Shown here one piece after another: positions 25,101-35,509 of a stretch of DNA of 64,000 nt (its first letter is position 1; every line of letters begins with the position of its first letter). The notes below the pieces were generated by a model. That model did no database searches. It worked only from the letters and a program-made list of their open reading frames with translations, and was not told the DNA's origin. Origin of the DNA: Petrosia ficiformis (taxonomy: Eukaryota; Porifera; Demospongiae; Haplosclerida; Petrosiidae); assembly GCA_947044365.1 (NCBI GenBank), contig OX345650.1, forward strand, positions 4,459,372 through 4,523,371. Direction: 5' to 3'. The position numbers were made by a program, and so were the translations under genes.

Positions 25101-27018
25101 GGAATGGTCAGTTGAACAAAAACTAAATGTGGCATACATGCAAGATAGCTATTAAATAATGTTTTCTTTCTCAGGAATTTCTTAGCAGCTTAGATATAAT
25201 TCATCGTGATTTAGCATGTCGTAATATCCTTGTGGGAGCTAACAAAGAACTGAAAATTTCAGATTTTGGACTTGCCAGAATGGTCCCTCAAGATGAGGTA
25301 TACACTTTGACTAACCATGGCCGTTTTCCTCTTAGATGGATGGCATTGGAATCAATTTTCCAGCGAGAATTCACATCATCTTCTGATGTTTGGTCTTACG
25401 GAGTTTTACTGTGGGAGATTTGTACAATGGGTAAGTAGAGTAGATTCATGATGTTTGTGAATTTGGGCAATATGAATATCGGTATAGGGGGTTATTTTTG
25501 TTGGTGAAAACAGTGTACCTTTTAATTACTGTGATAGATGTTTTTGGAGGTAAATACATGTAAAAACATGTTACAAGAAATCTACTTGTTAACATTTATT
25601 TTCATCATGAACTGTATATGTGACCACACCCTACCACTTGTTTTAATTATTTATATAGTGACATTTAAATGGAACTGTTCAAGTTCAATTGGTTTGCAAG
25701 AAAATATCAGTGTTTCCCCCAGGATAAATATTAAGGGTGGGGGGAGTGCATCTGTGGTACATAACTTTTTGTTAACAATGTTCAATCAGTATTGTTTTTC
25801 AGTATAAACTTTAACATTAAAGGATGGGAGAGCAAGACTAAAGGGTGGGGGAGCGCCATGTTGCCACCCTTTAGGGAAAACACTGAAATATCATTTGTAA
25901 ATGAGATCTGGGAAGTAGGAGTTGGCTGCGGTATTGGCATGCATAGAGGAAGCTTAAAGGATTGTTAGTGTAAAATTCATAAAACAAAGCAATTGCTTGC
26001 AAAGAACGGAAGTTTGCCCCAAATACAATAGTTACCATGAGTGGATGCAGTATATAGTATGCTATGAAGAGCTGGATAATAAGCATTGTTTTTTATAACT
26101 ATCTTGTAAATTTCTATTTTTGTAGGAGCATTCCCATATTCTTCTTTGTCTGAGAAAGATTTATTGAAGCTGCTAAGGAGAGGGTATCGACTAGATCAAC
26201 CAGAAAATTGTTCTCAAGAAATGTAAGTGTGATTTCCATTAAATAATCAATTACTAGTTTATTTCCTGTTTTACAGATATGAAGTAATGCATCAATGTTG
26301 GCATCCAGATCCAAGAGGTCGCCCAAACTTCGCAGATCTTCATAAGCTGTTTGATCATTTCCTTGCAAAGCATACAGAAAACCTATACCCATACATTGAT
26401 ATGGACTCTACAACAACGTACAGTTTCGATCATCTCAAACCCAGGTCTTTAAGTGATTATCAGGCCCAACAAATAAAAGATGGAGTTTTGAATATAGATG
26501 AAGAAGATTACCATGCTCTCTCTACAGTAGACAGTAGTGGATATGGAAGTTCACGTGATTTTAGTCCAGAATCGTACACCCTCTCAGATAGACAAACACA
26601 CCATGACAAATATATGGTTGAATCTGGTTGTTGTGTTAATGTGTCATCCCGCTCCCCTGGTCATTGTAGCAGTCAACCCAACACGGTTCCCACACCACCT
26701 ACTATACATGTTGGCTTGTATAGGCTACAGGGACAAGAAGTACATGGAACTCCATTTGAAGAAGAGGGAATGTTGCATAATCAACTTTGTACAAATCAGT
26801 TAGCGCAAAATCATGATAAAAAATTACAAGATGAAGAAATTTTGATGGAAAGGGTTGTAAAACATGAAGCACAAATGCTTGATCCATCTCTTGATGATTT
26901 CTATGCAGATCTTTGGCTAAAAAAGCTTTCAACAATTACAGAAGTCAGCTATGAGGACTACTCCCAAGACGACACAAGAGATCAAGAAACAAAATGGCAT
27001 CAAGAGACAAAAACATGA
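19131..27018 (+). CDS. receptor tyrosine kinase 2, 17 exons, 1194 aa
   Basis: Exons: 19131..19334, 20261..20422, 20476..20617, 21259..21345, 21405..21490, 21552..21620, 21831..21882, 21939..22150, 22813..23175, 23284..23352, 23415..23622, 24084..24769, 24899..24937, 24996..25106, 25175..25430, 26126..26222, 26277..27018; phases agree (3585 nt). Signal peptide ([17 protein letters not shown]), CX3C cysteines, fibronectin-III-like regions, a WSxWS variant YSNWS (23466-23480), Thr/Ser stalk, and a membrane span near residues 564-591 ending in CCCCF. Tyrosine kinase: GSGCFGEV (about 646), [13 protein letters not shown] helix-C Glu, HRDLACRN (840-847), DFG (860-862), activation loop DEVYTLTN. The C-terminal tail of about 220 aa is long and Tyr-containing, giving possible SH2 docking sites. 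It shares the splice phases and 256/97-nt exons of the RTK1 kinase lobe, so the two are paralogues. One exon covers what RTK1 splits into three (membrane span to helix C). Confidence 0.88.
19947..20223. mobile_element. TAGTGTTG MITE, second copy
   Basis: Same end sequences (TAGTGTTGT / ACAACACTA) and TTTTAGTTATAG-rich interior as the element at 5706. The flanking 8-mers no longer match. It is in RTK2 intron 1. Confidence 0.65.
20880..21160. repeat. 31-bp minisatellite, ~9 copies
   Basis: Tandem units around CCCTATGGTTCAGTGGAACA followed by TGGTCCCTAGA, with alternating CCCTATGG/CCTTATGG and TTCAA/TTCAG variants, in RTK2 intron 3. Confidence 0.92.
22400..22659. mobile_element. MITE family A, copy 6
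   Basis: AAGGTCATACACATTCACCA ... GTGAATGTGAACAGACTT flanked by TA, in RTK2 intron 8, with a single 68-bp core. Confidence 0.8.
23706..23930. mobile_element. MITE family A, copy 7 (3' truncated)
   Basis: Left end CGTCATTCATGTTCATCATG is recognisable and the interior continues to the TATACATTATAATGCATA segment. The right terminal repeat is missing. In RTK2 intron 11. Confidence 0.65.
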
Positions 27019-27515
27019 AGAGACATCATAACATATATATATATATATATATATAGTATCTATCATTTATCAGCAAATTTTTAATCATCAATCATAAAAA
27101 AATTCAATATTTTTGTTTTGTTATATCATAATAAATATAATCTGAAGTTATGAACAGGTTCACCAATGTAGTATAATTATATATATAAATTTCTATTACT
27201 GACAAACACAATGGAAGTCATGCATTTGTAACTAAATTTATAGTTATTACGTCTCAAAATAATTCTGCTGAAAATCAAATAATAGACATATAATTTGTAC
27301 TGTATATAATCATTACACATTATGTAATTAAAACGTATTTTATTAACATTATTACAAAAACAACTCTATGTTTACAATAAATAAAACAATGACTGAGTAA
27401 GCATTAGTTCTGATTACAGCTGATAGGATGTCATGATTGCTTTAATGATACTAAGTTGATAGAAGCATTGTAAATGACTTCAATTGATATGGAAGTAGTA
27501 AGCCTAGTGCTAGCT
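27019..27515. other. convergent intergenic spacer
   Basis: 3' flanks of RTK2 (+) and fusion-enzyme gene 1 (-). AT-rich with a short TA run; several AATAAA-type signals on both strands. No gene seen. Confidence 0.55.
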
Positions 27516-30098
27516 TTAATTATAACTATTTAAATCCCATTTGTGCAAAATACAAAGTCCAGGAATATTTGGTTGGTCCGTGAGGAATGCCATGTTTATT
27601 GGCCATCCATTGATGACAATGTCAAAGTAAAACTTATGAAAGATATATCCAGCCAATGCCATATTACAATTGTCTTTATTTGATATCTGAAAATGTGCAA
27701 GGAATCTGGTAAGGTAAGCAAGAATTACAGGTCTACTACCACCAACTACACCAGAATTGTAGAACCCATGAAGAAGTAGTTCTTCATGATAATCCAGGGC
27801 ATACTTTCCTTTATCAAAACAACGCCTGAAAACCCCAGCTACTGATGATGTAATGGATGTATCAAAGAATGGTATGTCCATTCCAATGTATGGGTGATTA
27901 TTACCTAATACATCCATCATCTCAAATGGATCATTTTGAATAACTAAATCTCGCATATCTATTCTTACTATACGTTTAATTTCAGGATGAGCAAGAATGT
28001 AATCATACAATGCCAGATATTGTCTGTCATTCGGTTTGTAGTCCTTGAAATCTTTAACTTGAAAAAAATCAGCTTTGGGATAGTTCTTCTCAAATGTAGA
28101 GACAAACTTGTCACTCAAAGCATCATGAAATACTACCATGTTTGCATTCAGTTTATAAACACCTTTAAACCAATTCTCCATGAAGTAATAATTGTCATTA
28201 ATAAACTCAACAGGATATTGTGCATTTCTTTTTGTAGTGAAGTATGTACTTGCAATAATATCTTTTGTTTGTTGTTTACGATAAGCTGAATACTCTTCAA
28301 TCCACTGTTTAGTTTGTGATATTCCATTTTCTAGGCTAATGTTGCAACCTATATTATCATACACTATACATGGTAGCCTTTGTTTTGTTATTACTTGATC
28401 TACTTTCTTGACGACATCACTGATATAACATAGTGTGCCTGAATCAGAAGGAAGATCTTCACTTTGCCATGGTCCATACACTCCTTTAGTTTTGATGACA
28501 GCTGTATTGATATTATAGAGATGCTGATAGCTTGACAAAGACAGTTCAAATACTTTGATCCATGGTATACGATGGGTCCCACTAGGTTCAGATAATGAGA
28601 TCAAGACTATTAGAGTAGTGGGGAAGACATTCCTCACAATTTCTAACAACAGAAGAAAATTTTCATATAGCTCAATAATATGTCTGACATTGCTGTCCAA
28701 TTCCTGTCCTTCAAACAGAGGCGTTGGAATATATACAATAGCCCAAGGAGAATGCTCCTTCACAAGTGATTCTGTCATATCATGATCACTATAGTTGAAA
28801 AACATAGGTGATAAACCCATTCCCATAAGTTTCTCCCAACGATACCAAGTGAGGGGATCAAACCCTATATTTACATTATCTTCAGTGGGGATGACTGGTA
28901 TTTTTCGTTCATGAAATTCCCTTGCTATATTTGTTCCTATAAAGCTACTAGCTCCGATAAGAAGAATCTTTGAATCTGATGGAATAGGTAATGGTTCAGT
29001 AGATACGTTAGAATGACATAAGTCTATAGTGTGAGTGAAATGACTAAACCTTTCAGTGGTAATAGTGGAGCGATCATTATCAGAAACATCTACTGAGAAG
29101 GAAGAACACAAATGATAGACATCTTAAATGATGACAAACATACATTATATTGACCATGCTACAGTTTAGTCTCACGAGCCAGACCCATACCATGAGAAAG
29201 GGTCTGGTTGCATGCTAAACATCAGTTTGTTCTGGGAAGCCGTATAACAACACGTATGACAACACAAATGCAATATGATGTAATAGACACACCTTTTCCA
29301 AATCCTCAGTGTTGGTAATATCACAAATACATCTCTCTTTTGTAAAAAAAAAGCATAATGGCTTCCTTCTGTTTTGCTTTCAATGACTCATAGCCCATAT
29401 CCAATGTTACTTTATCGATCACTGCTTCCAGCTCCATTTTTCTAAACGTGACGTCATGAAATGGGTGTATAAACGTAACATTATGTATCATGACGTTCTG
29501 CAATCTGATTGGGGCGCAGCTTTTCATGCGCCTGGAACAAACTGATGTATAGCATGCAACCAGACCCTTTCTCATGGTATGGGTCTGGCTCGCGAGACTA
29601 GCTACAGTTATAGTGTATAAGTAAATTGAATATACTAATAACATACAGACAGTAGGAAATGCTTTCCTAAATGATATGTGGAGTTTAATTACATGCAAGT
29701 ATAAATGCTGTTTCTATGTTCTTATGCATTACATTTGTATTTAGACTGTTATGCTGGCTAAGTTTGTAACCCATCCCTCTGGCTATGCAAACGTCACAAA
29801 GATGACATCTACAATAGTAGATTAATTATAATTATGATGATACAATTACGTATGTATAATTATGTAATTAAAATTTTAATTAATAGGCCTAGTCGAGTTC
29901 GAGTCTTAATGTAGTCAGGCGTGGCCTGACTAGTCTTAAAGACTCTTAATGTACATAATAACGATTTATGGTTAATCTGCTTATAAATTCCTCACCGATT
30001 ATCTGTGTTTGTGGTGTACTAAGAAGTGAAATCCAAATAGCTTGTAAGAGTGCTAAAAAAATTGCTAACAACAACAGGAGTTTAAGAATACGAGACAT
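27516..30098 (-). CDS. epimerase-like / glycosyltransferase-like fusion protein 1, 2 exons, 558 aa
   Basis: Exon 1 29996..30098 encodes a short type II signal anchor (MSRILKLLLLLAIFLALLQA); exon 2 is 27516..29089. The phase-1 junction gives 1677 nt. Domain 1 is an extended-SDR/NAD epimerase-like Rossmann fold: KILLIGASSFIGTNIA binding loop, AIVYIPTPL in place of the usual VIHLAA, and a KGVYGPW motif typical of epimerases. The catalytic YxxxK Tyr appears to be lost (region RIPWIKVF). Domain 2 (C-terminal about 250 aa) looks like a GT-A type glycosyltransferase: IDMRDLVIQNDPFEMM (DxD-like), then GFYNSGVVGGS. A Golgi glycan-modifying enzyme is inferred; substrate unknown. It lacks about 35 stem residues present in copies 2 and 3. 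Confidence 0.75.
29167..29600. mobile_element. 434-bp inverted-repeat element with 9-bp TSD (MULE-like MITE)
   Basis: About 50-bp terminal inverted repeats (TAGTCTCACGAGCCAGACCC and its complement at 29581-29600). The flanks carry the identical 9-mer GCTACAGTT (29158-29166 and 29601-29609). It lies in intron 1 of fusion-enzyme gene 1. The ORF at 29321-29698 runs through it and is not a gene. Confidence 0.85.
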
Positions 30099-30276
30099 GG
30101 ACGTACTAAGTACTTAGGCCTACGTCACGCGTATGCGTACTAGCTATATATACGTATACTATATACGAAGGGGTGTGGTTTTCTAGTCGACTAGGCGTGT
30201 TTAGTGTACACAAAGTAAGAACTAAGAATTCTCTTGCTTTATACAAAAATAGATACTTTCTCTTTTTCATCTACAG
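30099..30276. promoter_or_regulatory. bidirectional promoter of fusion enzyme 1 and EXTL2-like gene
   Basis: 178 bp between divergent start codons. It contains a CRE-like TACGTCACG (about 30121) and GGTGTGGT at 30172-30179. The same GGTGTGGT occurs upstream of the other two fusion-enzyme genes. Confidence 0.5.
30172..30179 (-). promoter_or_regulatory. shared ACCACACC (TGTGGT-type) upstream motif, gene 1
   Basis: GGTGTGGT on the + strand, 74 bp upstream of the fusion gene 1 start codon. The same octamer occurs 44 bp (38249-38256) and 61 bp (42801-42808) upstream of genes 2 and 3. It contains the Runx-type core TGTGGT. Function is inferred from conservation of place. Confidence 0.4.
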
Positions 30277-33200
30277 ATGGTGTTTAAGTCAAAGCGAGCA
30301 TTTGCTTTTCTAATCATCTTCTGCTTCATATTGATGATATATAAATTCCGGTTATTAACTTTTAGTAGATTCTCGTGGGATCACAGTGCTGCTGACCATT
30401 CTAAAATAATTCCAAGAACTGAAGGAAAGTTGAGAACTCATAATATTAGCACTACTGTTTTAACTCACTCTTCTGATGTTAATTCTCAAACTGAAGGAGA
30501 GTTGAGAACTCAGAATCTTAGTACTACTGTTTTAACTCACTCTTCTGATGTTAATTCTCAAACTGAAGGAACTCAGAATCTTAGTACTACTGTTTTAACT
30601 CACTCTTCTGATATCAAATCTCCATATCCTAAAACTGAAGAAGAATTGAGAAACCTTTTTGTTCAAACTCCATATATTTTTGACAAGTTTACAATGGTGA
30701 CACCTACATACAGACGTACAGAAAATCTTCATTACTATTTGGATAACTATTGCTTAATGACTGATATCATTCACAAGATAGTAATATTGTGGAATAACAT
30801 TGGTGAATCTGTACCACATACTCTCATTGATCATGCACAGAAATGTGCTATTCCTGTTGTAATTAAAACTATGATAAAGAATAACTTGACGAGCCGTTTC
30901 ATTCCATTTCCTGAAATTGAAACAGCAGGTATGCGAAGAATGTAAAAGTAGTGTGTGTTAGTGTTGTTTTAGTATGATAATAATATTAATGACCACTTTT
31001 AGTTATAGTTATAGTATGACTAGTTTATCACAATTTTAGTTATATATAGTTATAATTGTATTCTGTAGTTTGTATAAGTACTATATTAGCGTGTTAGGGT
31101 AATATAGCTACAATACTATCCTTATATGAAGAAACAATTGTGTGACATGAACAACACTAATCACACTCCGTATATAAGGTTATTGGACAATACAATTACA
31201 CATTAAATTGTTCCTTCACACAGTAGACAATAGTAATCATTTTGTCACAGTCAAGTAGAGTGTAGGTCATTACAGATAGTACAGTACCTATATTACACAT
31301 TCAAAATAGTATAATACTTATACAAACCACAGAATATAATCATTTCATGCTTGAGTGAGAACAAAAACATCCTGCCCATACCACTACATAAAAACTTCTT
31401 TGAAGAAACCACTGAACTGTTCATTATTGAGTTACAATATAATCATGTATTAACCTTATGACATTAAACTATACACTATAGTATATATAAGTTATTGAGT
31501 TACAGTATAATCATGTATTAACCTTATGACATTAAACTATACACTATAGTACATATAAGTTATTGAGTTACAGTATAATCATGTATTAACCTTATGACAT
31601 TAAACTATACACTATAGTACATATAAGTTAGCGAGTTACAGTATAATCATGTATTATCCTTATGACATTAAACTATACACTATAGTATATATAAGTTAGC
31701 GAGTTACAGTATAATCATGTATTATCCTTATGACATTAAACTATACACTATAGTACATATAAGTTATTGAGTTACAGTATAATCATGTATTAACCTTATG
31801 ACATTAAACTATACACTATAGTACATATAAGTTAGCGAGTTACAGTATAATCATGTATTATCCTTATGACATTAAACTATACACTATAGTACAGTATAAT
31901 CCTTATGACATTAAACTATACAATATAGTACATAAAAGTTAGCAAGTTACAGTATAATCATGTATTATCCTTATGACATTAAACTATACACTATAGTACA
32001 TATAAAATCAATACACCTAATTTCAAAGTCATCATTTTATGTATTGTTGCTTTATGAAATTCCTGAATGTATAATTGTGCATTTTGTCTTCGTTATGATA
32101 AGTCATTTTTTTTATAGGAATTTTATCTATTGATGATGATGTTGAATTATCTAATACATCTATCCATACGGCATTCAACACCTGGAAGGTAAGAAAAGAA
32201 TCATAGCTTTGTGATAAAAATAAGATATATACATAGAGAAAAAGTATCCCTATGATTGCTTGTGGTGTCCAACATTCAGTAATCATGGCTGACTCTGAAA
32301 CACTACGTAGTATTATACTATTATTTTGACTATCTACTTTTCTTACTTTTTAGAGGTTCTTATGGAACTTTAGGAATGTATTGCACCTAGAACAGCTGTT
32401 AGTTCCAGTTTCTACGTAAAGCTACAACAAGCAGCTTTCTTCCTGCTGGTCTGTAGAGGTTGAGCGCGCGTTGTTACGTGCCACGCTAATTAATAGTGAT
32501 GGGCGATATATCGATTCTATATCGTTTTAATCGATATTTAATGTATCGATACGGTATCAATATCAGTAGTCTCAGATATACCAATTCGATACGATAAACA
32601 CGCCCACTTTAAACATTAATTAATAGATTTTAATATTAATTATGTAAAATTAACAGTCATTATGATAAATTATGCACGCGGGAACAGCGGGATTGCACGC
32701 ATTGAGTGGTCATTGGTCAGGTGTTTACTGTTTGGATAGTGTGGTCTTTATTCTGTATTTGTTGCATGGATAGTGTGGTCTTTATTCAATATTCATGGCA
32801 ATTGCAACAAATAAGTTATTATTCCTTATTAACAATTTTTATTAGGTTAAGTAATTATTATATGGGTGTGGCTCGGGTATCGTATCGTTATTAGTATCGA
32901 TATCTACGATACTACTAGATATCGATCGGTATCGTATCGATTCATTTTTTGCTGTATCGCCCATCACTACTAATTAATTGACCAAGCCCCCCCTTGAATG
33001 ACGTAATTAGGGCCATCCCTATAATTGCTTTCCACGTGGTTGAATCTACATATGTTTGTGTCACTTGTGCGACTATGCGTTGTATACGTAGTTAAGGAAG
33101 GTGTGTCATTCCCGGAGGCTCGGTCAATTAATGGGCGTGGCACGTACAAGAACCGTTGAAGAACGCCCGTTTGAGCTACAGACAAGCCAGGAAGCTTCAG

Positions 33201-35333
33201 AAAGGATGTAAAACTGCTAATAACTGTTGTATATAGCAGAGAAACAGTATAAATATTATGCAAGAATCTTTAACAAGTAAGTATGATAAGTTGTTGAGTT
33301 TCAGACACGAGGAAGTCATCATTTAGAACCTTGAAGGAGTACTTCAGTCAGTTCATCAAAGATCTGTGTATTTAGACTGCAATCAGGCTTATACTTACTT
33401 CTTCAGGCCCTAGCTTTCGAGTACACAGAAAGGTAGAGACACTAGTGCCATCAGCAATGCTTAATACATAGTCATCACAAAGAATATAGGGATGTTTTTT
33501 TCTCTATATACACTTGTTTTTATTCAGGGCCTTTAGAGGGGAAAATTCCACACTCCCAAAATGTTTTTATGAGGCATTCATTAATATTTGTACTGCACTT
33601 TATTGGAGGTTGTAAAGCTATCCCACCCCCCCCCCCCAAAAAAAAACGCTGCCAACACAAGCCTTGTTCAATCAGTAAGTCATTGAAATTTGGGGGGTAG
33701 AGGCTGTGCAATTTTGTTAGCTTCTTGTGCACCTGATATTGTATTTTTGTTAAACATCTCAGCTCCCTGTACCCTCTATGCAACCCTCTATGCATATAAT
33801 AACAATGTTTTTTTCTGTTGTACACTTAATAGAGATATCCATACCTTCTTGTTGGTTACACACCACGTTCGTACCATAGAAAAGGAGCAGTGTTTACGTA
33901 TGGTTTTAATGAAATAAATTATACGATGATAATGACCAATGTGGCATTCACTCATCACAAATATCTTGAACTATTCACACACACTGTACCAAAATCGATT
34001 ATTGACTATATTATAAAGACCAAAAATGGAGAGGACTTAACTATGAATGTAGTGATTGGAAAATACTTAACTGAACTTGGTCATCCTATGTGTGTTGGGA
34101 TCCATGTGACATTTGGATATAAGGAAGTTCGACATCTTGCAAGTAAGTTCATAACTCAGGATGTTTCTTCGGAAAGGAAACTGCTATATACGAAAAATTG
34201 TAAAGTATATATGCTAACCTAAATGTTTATGTTTAATATTTGGAAAAAGTATAATAATTATAATAATTATAATTTATAGCTATATATAATTGTGTTCTAA
34301 TTTTCGAAAAGTGACCTTTTCCTGCAAAATTATTATGATCACATGCTTACCTTCAATTGCTCGTCATTCCGCCATTTTGTACAGAAAGTCAATAAAATTT
34401 GGTATCCTTTTCGAAAATTAGGTCACAATTAATATAAATGTAACCATGTATATAAAAAAGAACAGGTTTTACTCTCCATTCAGCCATTTTGAATAGGAAA
34501 CGTGTTGTCTTGAAGAGTAACTATATATTGCTCCACCTACTATAGATAAGGCCTAATTTAATTGTATGGTAAACACTTGAAGTTTAATGTGCAGATAGTC
34601 AATGTGGAACAATTTGCTTTTGACGATAAAAATTTTGATCAAAATTATAGTTGTATTATATATGTACATATAATTATATGCACATCGTATTGATTTAATT
34701 TTCATGTACGTTGGGTACTCTTTAAATTAGCTATAGCCATTGTGTCTTATAAAAAAAATTTTAAAAATGGAGGGTTTTAACTAGCTATGTATAATTAAAG
34801 TGCATAATTAGTTTACTTGTCATTTGGTTGTTTTAAGAATATTGATAGTCTGTATGGTAAGTGTATAGGCTTTGATAGGGTTGACTGTTTTCTTTTCACT
34901 CCAACATGAAATTATTGTATTCTGTGGTTTGTATAAGTATTATACTAGGGTAATATAGCTACAATACTATTTTAACCTGTTATCTCTTTACCTACAGCAT
35001 CAGGCTACAAAGGTTTATCACTTCGACCTACTCACATAAAACAGCGTGGTGAATGCTTGACTTTGTTAGCTAAAGTGTACCATGACTTGTACTTACACAC
35101 GGGTTCAAAAACAGTATAGCAATATAAACCACATATGTAATAAATTATTGATAAAAATTTTTATAATTTTTACTTCTACAGACTACAATAGCATAGATAT
35201 ATTTAAACATAATTTGCTGGAAATTCGAATATTAGATAACTCATCTAGGGATGATCACCTTTTGAAATCATATGCAATGAGGTCAGGATGGAATAATACC
35301 ACAAATTCAGTTTGGCAAATATCAAGCTTTTAA
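30277..35333 (+). CDS. EXTL2-like GT64 glycosyltransferase, 5 exons, 429 aa
   Basis: Exons 30277..30928, 32118..32188, 33833..34142, 34998..35102 and 35182..35333 join in frame (1290 nt). Order: type II signal anchor (AFAFLIIFCFILMIYKF, residues about 9-25); a stem with three near-identical units around LRTQNLSTTVLTHSSDV; then the GT64 (exostosin C-terminal) domain with FTMVTPTYRRTENL, the DxD-type SIDDDVELS, FTHHKYLELF and the GEDLTMN motif. EXT/EXTL enzymes transfer N-acetylhexosamines during heparan-sulfate-type synthesis in the Golgi/ER. The small size and lack of the N-terminal exostosin (GT47) domain fit EXTL2 best. The exon-4 donor (G|GTTCAA) is weak; without it the reading ends at a TAG at about 35117-35119, so the last junction is the least certain. 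Confidence 0.82.
30420..30650 (+). repeat. in-frame tandem repeat in the EXTL2-like stem
   Basis: Three coding units (75, 63 and a partial) encode TEGELRTQNL / STTVLTHSSDVNSQ. They lengthen the Ser/Thr-rich stem between membrane anchor and catalytic domain. Confidence 0.9.
30959..31159. mobile_element. degenerate TAGTGTTG MITE, third copy
   Basis: Left end TAGTGTTGTTTTAGT and right end ACAACACTA, with TTTTAGTTATAGTTATAG inside. No matching TSD. In EXTL2-like intron 1. Confidence 0.45.
31425..32010. repeat. 68-bp tandem array derived from MITE family A (copy 8), ~8-9 units
   Basis: Same 68-bp core as at 15320-15955 but in opposite orientation (GAGTTACAGTATAATCATGT...CACTATAGTACATATAAGTTA). 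It lies in intron 1 of the EXTL2-like gene. The left MITE end is absent and a decayed right end follows to about 32035. Confidence 0.9.
32434..33195. repeat. fold-back repeat (inverted arms) interrupted by a hAT-like MITE
   Basis: The left arm (32434-32485 plus 32978-33010) and right arm (33075-33195, inverted) share CTGTAG...GTGCCACGC...TTAATTGACC...GAATGA. A third copy of the arm occurs at 48778-48870. In EXTL2-like intron 2. Confidence 0.65.
32494..32969. mobile_element. 476-bp hAT-like MITE with perfect 8-bp TSD
   Basis: Ends TAGTGATGGGCGATA and TATCGCCCATCACTA are perfect inverted repeats. CTAATTAA is duplicated at 32486-32493 and 32970-32977. The interior near both ends is rich in TATCGAT. 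It is inserted in the left arm of the surrounding fold-back repeat. Confidence 0.9.
34287..34431. mobile_element. ~145-bp MITE-like element
   Basis: Inverted ends of about 24 bp (TAATTGTGTTCTAATTTTCG and, reverse-complemented, TAATTGTGACCTAATTTTCG). TSD unclear. In EXTL2-like intron 3. Confidence 0.55.
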
Positions 35334-35509
35334 TAGTACTATAATTACTTATATAGGTTTGGTATTAAATTTCTTTCAAAACCTTGTTTGTGTATACTTT
35401 TTGGAAAGGTGATCCTTTTCTGTCTGTAATTATATTTTATGCAATATTAATACTAGGAACTGTAAAAGTATTTATTCAAACTTTAACATTTTACACATAA
35501 CCATATGCT

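Noticed and set aside
27987..28289. Plus-strand ORFs opposite each fusion-enzyme exon (also 35930-36283, 39884-40186)
   Set aside because: They recur at the same place in all three copies because the opposite strand is conserved; they are shadows of the real genes.
29321..29698. 125-codon minus-strand ORF
   Set aside because: Crosses the end of the MULE-like element and its TSD; no splice or domain support.
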